Source: Desulfonauticus submarinus (GTDB lineage Bacteria; Desulfobacterota; Desulfovibrionia; Desulfovibrionales; Desulfonatronovibrionaceae). From it: 64,000 nt of DNA. Made by a program: the position numbers and the translations under genes. This document shows, in pieces, positions 56,227-64,000 of the stretch. The DNA lies in assembly GCF_900104045.1 (NCBI RefSeq), contig NZ_FNIN01000001.1:310001-374000 (forward strand). The letters run 5' to 3'. How positions within the stretch are numbered: the first letter of the stretch is position 1; each line of letters starts with the position of its first letter. The notes beneath the pieces were generated by a model. The model was given only the letters and a program-made list of their open reading frames with translations, was not told where the DNA came from and did no database searches.

Positions 56227-57376
56227 TTTTCCTCAATATCAAATATAACTTTATTCTATCTTTTAAGTGACCTGCTATAAATTCTGCCTTGTCTCCTGAA
56301 CCACAAAAAAGATCTAAATGATCCTTTACAATAGCTCCTCCTGTATCTTGAGCTAAAAAGATAGAAGCAAATTTTTGCGAAACATCAGTTTGCAAAGGCA
56401 ATTCTCCCTCTCCTATAACAATACTTCCCCAGGGCAAAAACGAATTATCACTAGCTACACTTACCCACGGTGTCAACGGCTGCGATATACACCCAAATGG
56501 CCCCTTATCTGCTAATTTAAAAAACACATAACTAGGATTGGCCCACATTAAATCATCTACTAACTCTGGATGCATTTCTAAGGTATGAAAAATTGTTTTA
56601 AGATTTACTTTCTCTGCTTTAAGCAATCCTTTTTTTACCAACACTCTTCCTAAAGAAACATACTGTCTACCATTCTTTCCAGCAAATAAAACATGTTTCA
56701 CTGTTCCATCGGGAAATATAAGCCTTCCTGAGCCTTGAATATGTAAAAAAAATAGTTTCACTTTATCTTTTACCCAAGCAATTTCTAACCCTCTTCCCTC
56801 AAGAGCACCATTATCTATTTCTTCACGAGAAAAATAAGGCTCTATTTTATCTCCTAAAATTCTATAATATAATCTTTGCCCCTTAAATCGTGGATGAAAT
56901 TTTCCCAAGTCTACTACTTTTAAATCATCAGGCAAACCATAAATAGGATATTTATACTCTTCTGTTTTAACATAATTTGCCTCTAACCAAGGTTCATAAT
57001 ATCCTGTTAAAAGAGTATCTGTAGACAATACATAAACATTAAAAAGACGAGAAAATTCTGTTATATTCTCCCACAATAAATCTATATTATCCATTAAACT
57101 CAATGCTGTATATAATAAATCACCATAAGTACAAGTCAAAGTCCCTCTATTTAATACAATTTTATTAGGATTTTGTTTAATTAAAAAGTCAATTTGATAA
57201 TTCAAGGCATTTATAAGCTGATCTCTGGAAGCAATAAATTGGCGTGATACTTTTTTAAATAAAATTTTTTTTTGATATAAAGATAAATTTATCTCTGGAG
57301 GTGGAGATTTAAAAGTACAAGCAAAAATACTTACACAACAAATTAAAAAAAATAATTTTTTTTTCATTTTAACCAT
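56219..57376 (-). CDS. mltA: membrane-bound lytic murein transglycosylase A
   Basis: 385 residues. Lipoprotein signal with Cys in SIFACTFKS near residue 20. LLTGYYEPWLEA near 118, IQGSGRLIFPDGT near 212, KNGRQYVSLGRVL near 228, and the 3D domain DTGGAIVKDHLDLFCGSGDKAEFIAG near 345 with catalytic Asp. Cuts peptidoglycan glycan strands. It starts within the DUF89 gene end; an in-frame ATG at 57367 is an alternative start. Confidence 0.95.
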   Translation of the reverse strand: MVKMKKKLFFLICCVSIFACTFKSPPPEINLSLYQKKILFKKVSRQFIASRDQLINALNYQIDFLIKQNPNKIVLNRGTLTCTYGDLLYTALSLMDNIDLLWENITEFSRLFNVYVLSTDTLLTGYYEPWLEANYVKTEEYKYPIYGLPDDLKVVDLGKFHPRFKGQRLYYRILGDKIEPYFSREEIDNGALEGRGLEIAWVKDKVKLFFLHIQGSGRLIFPDGTVKHVLFAGKNGRQYVSLGRVLVKKGLLKAEKVNLKTIFHTLEMHPELVDDLMWANPSYVFFKLADKGPFGCISQPLTPWVSVASDNSFLPWGSIVIGEGELPLQTDVSQKFASIFLAQDTGGAIVKDHLDLFCGSGDKAEFIAGHLKDRIKLYLILRKNE

Positions 57377-59135
57377 TAACTAATTTAATCAAACTAGCAT
57401 CAAAATATTTACCAACACCATACTCTTTACGTCTAAAAAATTTATCAGGAGAAGGTCCAATAATTTGCATCTCAGGATATTTTTTTTGTTCTTCTAAAGC
57501 AATTTGCATTTCTTTAGTACAGCCAGTGGAAAATGTTGCATCCTTTCCTGCCCATACAGGAGGTACTTTTTGTCCCATTAACTCAAAACTCTTTTCTATA
57601 TCTTCTACTGTTTGAAAGCGCCAAATATCTATTAGACCACTTCTTTGTACCATCTCCCACATATACATTAAATCATCTCCATCCATTCCAGGCTCAAAGT
57701 GTTCAGCAGGATTAATAATAAATGTTCCTTCTAGTTTACTTCTCAAATAATTTACAAAAGTATTTAAAACTTTTATTGCTGTTTGAGTCTGTCCTGGGAT
57801 ACTTCCTACAATAGCACTATAAAACATAACTTTCTGGCCACTTGCGTGAGCTTTTCTCATTTCTTCTTTAATTTCTTCTGCTTTAGCAATAATCTCATTT
57901 TCTGTAATTTTACGCACTTTTGGACTTTTTTCTTTATACTCAAAACATACTTTTCCATTTTTATCTCTGTAGCAGACAACTATGTCTCTAGTAAATAAAT
58001 GAGAAGTTAATATTAGACGACGATAATTACCATATCCCTTCGCAATAATAAAATCACATTCTTTCCAAGACCTTGCAAAAGTAACACTACTTCTGCATAA
58101 GTTAAGTCTCTCTCTCGTTCCATCTGAAATAACAACAAGATCATGCTCTTTTAATTTATAAAGAAGATCTTTTTTAGAAATTTTATTATTTGAGATAAAA
58201 TAAGCTTTTTTCAAAACTTTTTGCAAAACCAAATCATTATCCATATCCCAAAAAGTAGGATAATCAAAATAAAATCCTTTTTTAAAAGATAAAATAACTT
58301 TACATCCTAATCTTAACAAAACATTTACAATTAATAAATCTATAATAAGCCCTCCTGCACTATCAGGTAAATAGAGAATCTTTAAAGACCGAGACCTGTC
58401 TTCACCCATCATTTTTTCCAAAGCAAATCGAAATTTCTTAAATTCCAAGGCATATTCTTTTAACTCAAAATCATATTTCTTGTTAAACTCCCCTTTTGTC
58501 CAAATAGAGTCCATTTGAGATAAATAAAACAACCTAGAAAGCTCAAACATATCTAATTCCCAACGCAAATCTCCTAAACTCTGACAAGTCATTTTTTCGG
58601 CAGGGCAAATATCTACTATTTTTCTAAATTGCTCAGAATTAACAAAATCAAACGCTTGTTGGTTAAACCATTGTTTCCTAACCTCATATGGATCATGAAC
58701 CACACATTGAGAAAGCAAAATAGTAATTAAACGTTTAGCAAGTCTAGTAGGAATTAAAATCATATTTTTATAGGCTTGTTGAAATTTATACCTCCATAAG
58801 TTAACCAATTTTTTACGCACATAATCATCTAAAGGCATAGCATTTAAAAGTAAAACCAATCGTTTCCAGGTATAAAGATATTCTTTTTTTAAGTCTTTAC
58901 TAAGCTCGCCTTTTAAAAGATTTAATAAAAGCCAATCAGTACAAGGAGCAAATACCTGATCTTCTTCCAAATCAACCATAAATTTAATCTGCTCTGGTGA
59001 TGCATTATCTTCTGGATTTGCCAAAGGTTCTAAATCATTTTCAGTCATAAAGTTTAATATCCAAGCATCTAAAATAGGATCCTTACCATAATAAAGATCC
59101 CTTACCGAATGAATATTAGAAGGAAATTTTAACAT
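57369..59135 (-). CDS. large DUF89/ARMT1-like protein
   Basis: 588 residues, soluble. The C-terminal two thirds resemble DUF89/ARMT1: LYLPDSAGGLIIDLLIVNVLLRLG near residue 265, VISDGTRERL near 334, and DFIIAKGYGNYRRLI near 362, the metal-phosphatase-like pattern. The N-terminal about 240 residues and the C-terminal about 150 (INPAEHFEPGMDGDDLMYMWE) are not recognised. Overlaps nadK by seven bases and mltA by eight. DUF89 members act on phosphorylated sugars or damaged metabolites; the substrate here is unknown. Confidence 0.6.
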   Translation of the reverse strand: MLKFPSNIHSVRDLYYGKDPILDAWILNFMTENDLEPLANPEDNASPEQIKFMVDLEEDQVFAPCTDWLLLNLLKGELSKDLKKEYLYTWKRLVLLLNAMPLDDYVRKKLVNLWRYKFQQAYKNMILIPTRLAKRLITILLSQCVVHDPYEVRKQWFNQQAFDFVNSEQFRKIVDICPAEKMTCQSLGDLRWELDMFELSRLFYLSQMDSIWTKGEFNKKYDFELKEYALEFKKFRFALEKMMGEDRSRSLKILYLPDSAGGLIIDLLIVNVLLRLGCKVILSFKKGFYFDYPTFWDMDNDLVLQKVLKKAYFISNNKISKKDLLYKLKEHDLVVISDGTRERLNLCRSSVTFARSWKECDFIIAKGYGNYRRLILTSHLFTRDIVVCYRDKNGKVCFEYKEKSPKVRKITENEIIAKAEEIKEEMRKAHASGQKVMFYSAIVGSIPGQTQTAIKVLNTFVNYLRSKLEGTFIINPAEHFEPGMDGDDLMYMWEMVQRSGLIDIWRFQTVEDIEKSFELMGQKVPPVWAGKDATFSTGCTKEMQIALEEQKKYPEMQIIGPSPDKFFRRKEYGVGKYFDASLIKLVNG

Positions 59136-59968
59136 TGTAATATTCCTTTATTTTTTAAACGAGTTACAAATCCAGATTCTTTTTTTTGAATTAAAATAAA
59201 ACTCTTCTTACATACACTTATATTCAATTTAACTTGAGGTGGTAATAAAATACCTTTTTGTCCATCTATAGTTAGCATGGCTTCAGATTGAAAAGAAGTT
59301 AAAACGATTTGAAGTTTAGTTGACTTTGGTAATACAAAACTAGGTAAAGGACATAAAAAAGGACAAATAAAAGTTAAAACAAATGCTTTTAACTCAGGAA
59401 ATAATAAAGGTCCGCCAGCTGAAAAATTATAAGCACTAGATCCTGTAGGTGTTGCAGCAATTACTCCATCAGCTCGAACTGTAAACTTTTCCTCTTTATT
59501 AATTGTTATTTCAAATTCTAAAAGCCTTGCTAATCCAGTACGATGCAAAACAATATCATTTACTGCCACACCCTTTTCTTCTAAGCTAGGAATATCATAG
59601 TTTAACTCCAATCGATTACTAAGTCTAAAATTACCTTGCAAAATATTTTCTAAACTTTCTTGCCAGCTATCTGCCTCTAATTCTGCCATAAATCCCACAC
59701 GACCAAAGTTAAATCCTAAAAAAGGAACCTCTGGCAGAATCATCTTTCGCGCTACACTCAGTAAAGTCCCATCTCCTCCTACCACGATTACTAAATCTAT
59801 ATTCTTTGAATTAACTTCAATGGTTTTCCCTTCTAAACGATTAAAAAAAATTTCTACTTTTATTCCTCTAATATTTAAAAAAGATTTTATTTGTTGGCTC
59901 AACTCTAATGCTTTTTCATCACCATATTTTAAAACTAATAAAATATTTTTAAAATAACTGGACATCAT
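59129..59968 (-). CDS. nadK: NAD kinase
   Basis: 279 residues. Catalytic GGDGTLLSVAR near residue 64, LGFNFGRVGFMAEL near 92, and the conserved ATPTGSSAYNFSAGGPLL near 172. Makes NADP. ATG start directly after the sigma-54 activator's stop. Confidence 0.96.
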   Translation of the reverse strand: MMSSYFKNILLVLKYGDEKALELSQQIKSFLNIRGIKVEIFFNRLEGKTIEVNSKNIDLVIVVGGDGTLLSVARKMILPEVPFLGFNFGRVGFMAELEADSWQESLENILQGNFRLSNRLELNYDIPSLEEKGVAVNDIVLHRTGLARLLEFEITINKEEKFTVRADGVIAATPTGSSAYNFSAGGPLLFPELKAFVLTFICPFLCPLPSFVLPKSTKLQIVLTSFQSEAMLTIDGQKGILLPPQVKLNISVCKKSFILIQKKESGFVTRLKNKGILQC

Positions 59969-61483
59969 TTAACGAACAAATTTTTTAGGGTTAATATTAT
60001 ATTTTTTAATTTTATAATTTATAACTCTATAGCTTGCTTTAAGTTCTCTTGCTACCTGCAACATATTTCCTTTTGCTTTTTTTAATGCTTCTATTAAAAT
60101 CTCTTGCTCAAATTTAGCCACCGCTTCTGCAAAAGGAAGTTGAATATCTGTTGCTGAACTTTCTGCTGTTTGAAGAGTTGGCGGAAGATGATAAGTTCTA
60201 ATAACTTCTTCATTACAAATAAGAACTGCTCTTTCCATACAATTTTTTAATTCTCTTACATTTCCTGGCCAATGGTATTGAACTAAAAGATCAATAGCAG
60301 GAGTAGAAATTCTTTTTATCTTTTTATTATACTCATTAGCATAATACTCTAAAAAATGCTCTGCTAAAGGTAAAATATCATCTCTTCTTTCTCGTAAAGC
60401 AGGAATATACACAGGAAATACATTTATTCTAAAGTAAAGATCCTCTCTAAATTTTTTCTCTTGAATTAATTTTTCCAAAGGTTGATGAGTAGCACACACT
60501 ATCCTAACATCTACTTGAATAACTTTTTCTCCTCCAACACGCTGAATCTCCCCTTCTTGAATTGCTCTAAGTAATTTAGCCTGAGCCTCTAGACTTAATT
60601 CTGCAATTTCATCTAAAAACAAAGTTCCTTTATGAGCCAATTCAAATTTTCCCTTTTTAGTATGAATAGCTCCTGTAAAAGCTCCTTTTTCATGTCCAAA
60701 TAACTCAGACTCTATTAAATCTGCTGGCAAAGCAGCGCAATTTAGCTTAATAAGAGGCCCATCCTTTACTTTACTAAGTTTGTGAATAGCCTCTGCTATC
60801 AACTCTTTACCTGTCCCAGATTCTCCTCTAAGTAAAACAGTAGCCTTAGAAGGAGCTACCTGGGAAATTTGGGTCATAATTTTAGACATTGCTTTTGAAG
60901 AAAATACTATTTTCTCTTTTTGAACTTCACTCTCATCACCCTTACCAAATTCAGGTAAGAAATGTTTCTTAGTAAGCTCATCCTGGAGATAAGAGGTATG
61001 CCGTGCGATAATAATAGCTAATAATTCTAAAAACTCACTTTGTTCTTTAAGAATTTCAAGAGAACGCCTGGGTATATCTGCTGTTAAAACACCAAAAATC
61101 TCAGCTAAGCCATCATTATTTTTTAACAACACAGGAACAGCAATAAAGGAAAGCCTTTTTAAATCTTGAATATCTCTATTAAAAGCCAAATTCAAAAACC
61201 GAGGCTCATCTCCCATTACAGGGACAATAATTGGCTTTTTTTCTTTGACCACCTGTCCAATTATACCCTCTCCAGGAGCATATGTCTTTTGAGGAACTTT
61301 GGCATAACCAGAATAAATGGTAAATTCTATCATTTGGGAAATGGGATCAAAAATAGCCAAAGACATATGGCGATATCCCATCTTTTTAGCTACATGTTCT
61401 AAAAGATGGGTAAGCCCCTCCCTTAAAGGCTTTGAAAAAGAAAGTTCTAAAACTGCTTCTTTTAAAATATCTAAATAGTGCAT
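59969..61483 (-). CDS. sigma-54-dependent transcription activator with GAF domain
   Basis: 504 residues: N-terminal GAF domain (about 20-170), AAA+ domain with Walker A GESGTGKELIAE near 230, GAFTGA sigma-54 contact loop near 276, Walker B LFLDEIAEL, Arg finger region ERRDDILPLAEHF, and a Fis-type helix-turn-helix at the end (NMLQVARELKASYRVINYKIKKY). Same layout as NifA. Overlaps iorB by 13 bases, so it is probably co-transcribed with iorAB and may control it; that is inference. Confidence 0.94.
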   Translation of the reverse strand: MHYLDILKEAVLELSFSKPLREGLTHLLEHVAKKMGYRHMSLAIFDPISQMIEFTIYSGYAKVPQKTYAPGEGIIGQVVKEKKPIIVPVMGDEPRFLNLAFNRDIQDLKRLSFIAVPVLLKNNDGLAEIFGVLTADIPRRSLEILKEQSEFLELLAIIIARHTSYLQDELTKKHFLPEFGKGDESEVQKEKIVFSSKAMSKIMTQISQVAPSKATVLLRGESGTGKELIAEAIHKLSKVKDGPLIKLNCAALPADLIESELFGHEKGAFTGAIHTKKGKFELAHKGTLFLDEIAELSLEAQAKLLRAIQEGEIQRVGGEKVIQVDVRIVCATHQPLEKLIQEKKFREDLYFRINVFPVYIPALRERRDDILPLAEHFLEYYANEYNKKIKRISTPAIDLLVQYHWPGNVRELKNCMERAVLICNEEVIRTYHLPPTLQTAESSATDIQLPFAEAVAKFEQEILIEALKKAKGNMLQVARELKASYRVINYKIKKYNINPKKFVR

Positions 61484-62070
61484 GGGATTAATTTTTTTGC
61501 CACTTCAATAGCTTGTAGGTTTACCTCCACAATCTTTGGTTTTAAATATTTCTTTATACCCTTTTCCAAGTCATTTACTGTGATTTCTATTTTATTTAAA
61601 GCCAAAAATGCTGCCAGCAAAATAGTATTAGCAACCTGTGGCACTCCAAGTTTTTCAGCTTCTTCTAATACGGGTAAAAAATAACTTTTTTCAGCACAAT
61701 CTTCACACTTCTTCTTTATATCTTGCAAAGAAGGATAAGTATCTTGCCCTAAAGAAACTCCTATGGGAAACAAAGGATTCTCACTAGAAACAACTAAACC
61801 TTTTTTTAACTTTAAAAAAGGTAAAGCTCTAAGAGTCTCTAATGGTTCAAAACCTAAAAGCACATCTGCCTCACCTAAATTTATTTTAGGGCTCAAATAT
61901 CCTCCCAATAACACAAAAGTATGAACAACTCCTCCTCGTTGAGCCATTCCATGAATTTCTCCAGCAGTAACAGGAATTCCCTTATCTAAGGCCAAAGTAG
62001 CAAACAAATTAGTAACTGTTAAAGTTCCTTGTCCACCTACTCCTGCAAAAAAAATTCTTACCAAAGACAT
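61471..62070 (-). CDS. iorB: indolepyruvate:ferredoxin oxidoreductase beta subunit
   Basis: 199 residues from ATG 62070, with AAGGAG six bases upstream. FFAGVGGQGTLTVTNLFA near residue 8 and the GEIHGMAQRGGVVHTFVLLG stretch near 40 mark the IorB/gamma-like domain. With IorA it oxidises aryl pyruvates from aromatic amino acids to aryl-acyl-CoA and reduces ferredoxin. It follows iorA by 85 bases. Confidence 0.94.
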   Translation of the reverse strand: MSLVRIFFAGVGGQGTLTVTNLFATLALDKGIPVTAGEIHGMAQRGGVVHTFVLLGGYLSPKINLGEADVLLGFEPLETLRALPFLKLKKGLVVSSENPLFPIGVSLGQDTYPSLQDIKKKCEDCAEKSYFLPVLEEAEKLGVPQVANTILLAAFLALNKIEITVNDLEKGIKKYLKPKIVEVNLQAIEVAKKLIPCTI

Positions 62071-62155
62071 ATTAACTCCTTTCAAACCTACCTAAATTCA
62101 GTTTAATACAATAATTGTATTTTTAAAATAACAAGTTAATTTACGTATTTATTTT

Positions 62156-63982
62156 TTACTTTGCTTTTATATGTTCACAAATTTGCAAACACACCATGCA
62201 ACCAGAGCAAAGAGCTTCATCTATTTTTACTTTACCTTCCTCAATAAAAAAAGCAGGACAAGCTAATTCTTGAACACACTTTAGACAATTATCACAGTTT
62301 TCTGTAATATAGGCTTTTTTATCCTTTTTTATACCCATCACTTTGCGAGCAAAAAGAGGACACGGCTCTTCAGAAATAAGTACCCTCACTCCATCAAGAT
62401 TTTTAAGTTCTTCTAAAGCTTTTATTAATGCCTTTTGATTTAAAGCTCTTACTTTTTTTACTTGAGATACTCCTATAGCCCTTACAATTGGCTCTATTTC
62501 TATAGGCGTTACATCTTGGGACATTTTTTCAGCACTCACTCCAGGATGCGGTTGATGTCCTGTCATAGCTGTAGTTTTATTGTCTAAAATAACTAATAGA
62601 ATATTATGCCTATTATATACCGCATTTACTAACCCTGTAAGGCCTGAATGGAAAAACGTAGAGTCTCCAATAAAAGCCACCACTGGTTTATCCACAACTT
62701 TGGCCATGCCACTACCCGCAGAAATAGAAGATCCCATACATAAAAGGAAATCTGCCATTTTTAAAGGCGGTAAAATTCCCAAAGTATAACAACCTATATC
62801 TGAAGAATAATAAGCATCATCTCCAAAAACCTTACGAACTGCATAATAAGTAGAGCGATGAGGACATCCTGCACACAAATTAGGTGGTCTATTAGCAAGA
62901 TTTTTCTCTTCCTCACATAATTTAACTTCAGTAATACTTTCTCCCATAAATTTTGAGAGGGCCTTAGCAATTAAGGTGGTAGAATACTCTCCAAATCGTG
63001 GCAAACCAATATTTTTGCCCATAATTTCTATGGAAACTTTTTGCTTCTGAACCAATGCTCTAACTTCTGTTTCTAAAATAGGTTCTAATTCCTCTAAAAT
63101 TAAAACTTTTTCCACTCCATCTAAAAAATTCAGAATTAACTTTTCACTTATAGGATAAGTAAATCCAAGCTCTAATACCTTTATTTTATTTAATTGAGGA
63201 AAATCTTTTAAAACATCATGTAAATAGGCTCTACTTATTCCTGAAACAACTATACCTAACTTTCCTGTTCCCCAAATTTTATTAAAAGAAGATTTGTTCA
63301 CTTCTTCTTTTATTTCTTCCAATTTAGATAATAAAACTTTATGTCGTTCTCTAGCCACTACAGGAATAGGAACAAATCTAAAAGACACTTTTTGAAATTC
63401 AGCCTTTGTTATCGCAGGTTGTACTTCCTCAAATACCACCTTTCCTCTTAAATGATTCACTCTAGTTGTAGTCCTTAACACAAACGGCTGCTCATATTTT
63501 TTTGATAACCTAAAAGCTTCTTTGGTCATATCTTTACATTCTTGAGCAGAAGCTGGTTCAAAACAAGGAAATCCGCCTAATCTAGCATAATAACGATTAT
63601 CCTGTTCATTTTGACTAGAATGACAAAAAGGATCATCTGCACTTAAAATCACCATTCCACCAGGTGTTCCAATATAAGCCAAAGTCATTAAAGGATCAGC
63701 TGCTACATTTACTCCTACATGTTTCATAGTAACCATACTTGGCACACCTGCTAAGGTAGCTCCTCCAGCTACTTCCATAGCCACTTTTTCATTAGTAGAA
63801 TATTCAAAATAATAGCTTCCCTCATTTTTCAAACGATAAAAAGTATCAGGGACCTCTGAAGATGGGGTTCCTGGATAACAAGAAACAAACCCAACTCCTG
63901 CCTCAATTGCTCCCCTTACAATGGCTTGATTACCAAGAAGTAAATGTTGATCTCCACTTTTTCCTTTAACAAGTATATCCAT
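62156..63982 (-). CDS. iorA: indolepyruvate:ferredoxin oxidoreductase alpha subunit
   Basis: 608 residues, full length. N-terminal pyrimidine-binding domain (GVGFVSCYPGTPSSEVPDTF), thiamine pyrophosphate domain with AGCPHRSTYYAVRK near 375 and GDSTFFHSGLTGLVNAVYN near 440, and a C-terminal two-cluster ferredoxin domain (CDNCLKCVQELACPAFF, then CSGCMVCLQICEH). Catalytic partner of IorB. AGGGG lies seven bases before the ATG; the promoter lies beyond the window edge. Confidence 0.96.
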   Translation of the reverse strand: MDILVKGKSGDQHLLLGNQAIVRGAIEAGVGFVSCYPGTPSSEVPDTFYRLKNEGSYYFEYSTNEKVAMEVAGGATLAGVPSMVTMKHVGVNVAADPLMTLAYIGTPGGMVILSADDPFCHSSQNEQDNRYYARLGGFPCFEPASAQECKDMTKEAFRLSKKYEQPFVLRTTTRVNHLRGKVVFEEVQPAITKAEFQKVSFRFVPIPVVARERHKVLLSKLEEIKEEVNKSSFNKIWGTGKLGIVVSGISRAYLHDVLKDFPQLNKIKVLELGFTYPISEKLILNFLDGVEKVLILEELEPILETEVRALVQKQKVSIEIMGKNIGLPRFGEYSTTLIAKALSKFMGESITEVKLCEEEKNLANRPPNLCAGCPHRSTYYAVRKVFGDDAYYSSDIGCYTLGILPPLKMADFLLCMGSSISAGSGMAKVVDKPVVAFIGDSTFFHSGLTGLVNAVYNRHNILLVILDNKTTAMTGHQPHPGVSAEKMSQDVTPIEIEPIVRAIGVSQVKKVRALNQKALIKALEELKNLDGVRVLISEEPCPLFARKVMGIKKDKKAYITENCDNCLKCVQELACPAFFIEEGKVKIDEALCSGCMVCLQICEHIKAK

Positions 63983-64000
63983 ATCTTACCCCTGCATTTC

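Noticed and set aside
1-64000. tRNA, rRNA or CRISPR array
   Set aside because: No cloverleaf with a CCA-ready acceptor or T-loop GTTCGAATC-type motif, no rRNA-like block and no regularly spaced direct repeats were seen by eye. Short or odd RNAs could still be missed.

Overview
The window comes from an AT-rich, Gram-negative, anaerobic bacterium, most likely a deltaproteobacterium of the Desulfovibrionales type (Desulfobacterota). This rests on several things seen together: outer-membrane machinery (LptF/LptG, an Mla-type lipid transport locus, Lnt, MltA); anaerobic 2-oxoacid:ferredoxin oxidoreductases (IorAB and a PorG-like subunit); a PxxKW cysteine-rich protein; a non-suicidal-type Thi4; a cytochrome c maturation locus of the 'System I*' type, with a Cys-type CcmE and no ccmG or ccmH; and two genes with in-frame UGA codons that look like selenoproteins. 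No rRNA, tRNA, insertion sequence, phage gene or CRISPR array was seen. It reads as ordinary core chromosome. The assignment to a group is inference.

Layout. 0.1-3.1 kb: engB converging on lptG-lptF. 3.2-7.9 kb (+): an amino-acid ABC transporter whose permease carries an extra TPR-like domain, then uppP, pyrR and an MgtC-type gene, closed by a two-way terminator. 21.8-7.9 kb (-): an almost gapless 14-kb gene string, mnmG, mlaE, a degenerate mlaF-like gene, mlaD, a lipoprotein, a PilZ protein, a CorC-like protein, lnt, prfB (with its +1 frameshift), a GGDEF protein, a MinD/FlhG-like ATPase, HU, an exported selenoprotein, dapF and dapA. 21.8-23.7 kb (-): an M20 peptidase, and a HesB/IscA-type selenoprotein followed by the PxxKW protein. 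23.8-25.7 kb (+): a LysM protein and a small unknown.

25.7-31.8 kb (-): hisA, a lipoprotein, hisB, tatC, tatB, guaA, guaB. 31.9-36.8 kb (-): a livKHMGF branched-chain amino-acid transporter with a strong hairpin after livK. 36.8-42.8 kb (-): TPR, ccmD (a 43-residue gene), ccmC, ccmB, ccmA, ccmF, ccmE and a CBS membrane protein. 42.9-44.1 kb (-): a B12-binding/radical SAM protein. 44.3-45.6 kb (+): two exported proteins whose predicted mature forms both begin with His. 45.6-51.6 kb (-): porG-like, recR, ebfC, dnaX, ilvE, der, thi4. 52-53.1 kb (+): a membrane GGDEF protein. 53.1-64 kb (-): mtnA, gatB, a DUF4254 protein, mltA, a DUF89/ARMT1-like protein, nadK, a sigma-54 activator, iorB, iorA.

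The most interesting points are the two UGA-recoded selenoprotein genes with SECIS-like hairpins just after the UGA (one an exported protein with a CxxU motif whose full reading frame only appears if the UGA is read through); the UGA frameshift in prfB; an ABC ATPase in the Mla locus that has lost its nucleotide-binding motifs; the TPR-permease fusion; and the variant Ccm system. Functions are from reading motifs by eye. No database search was run.
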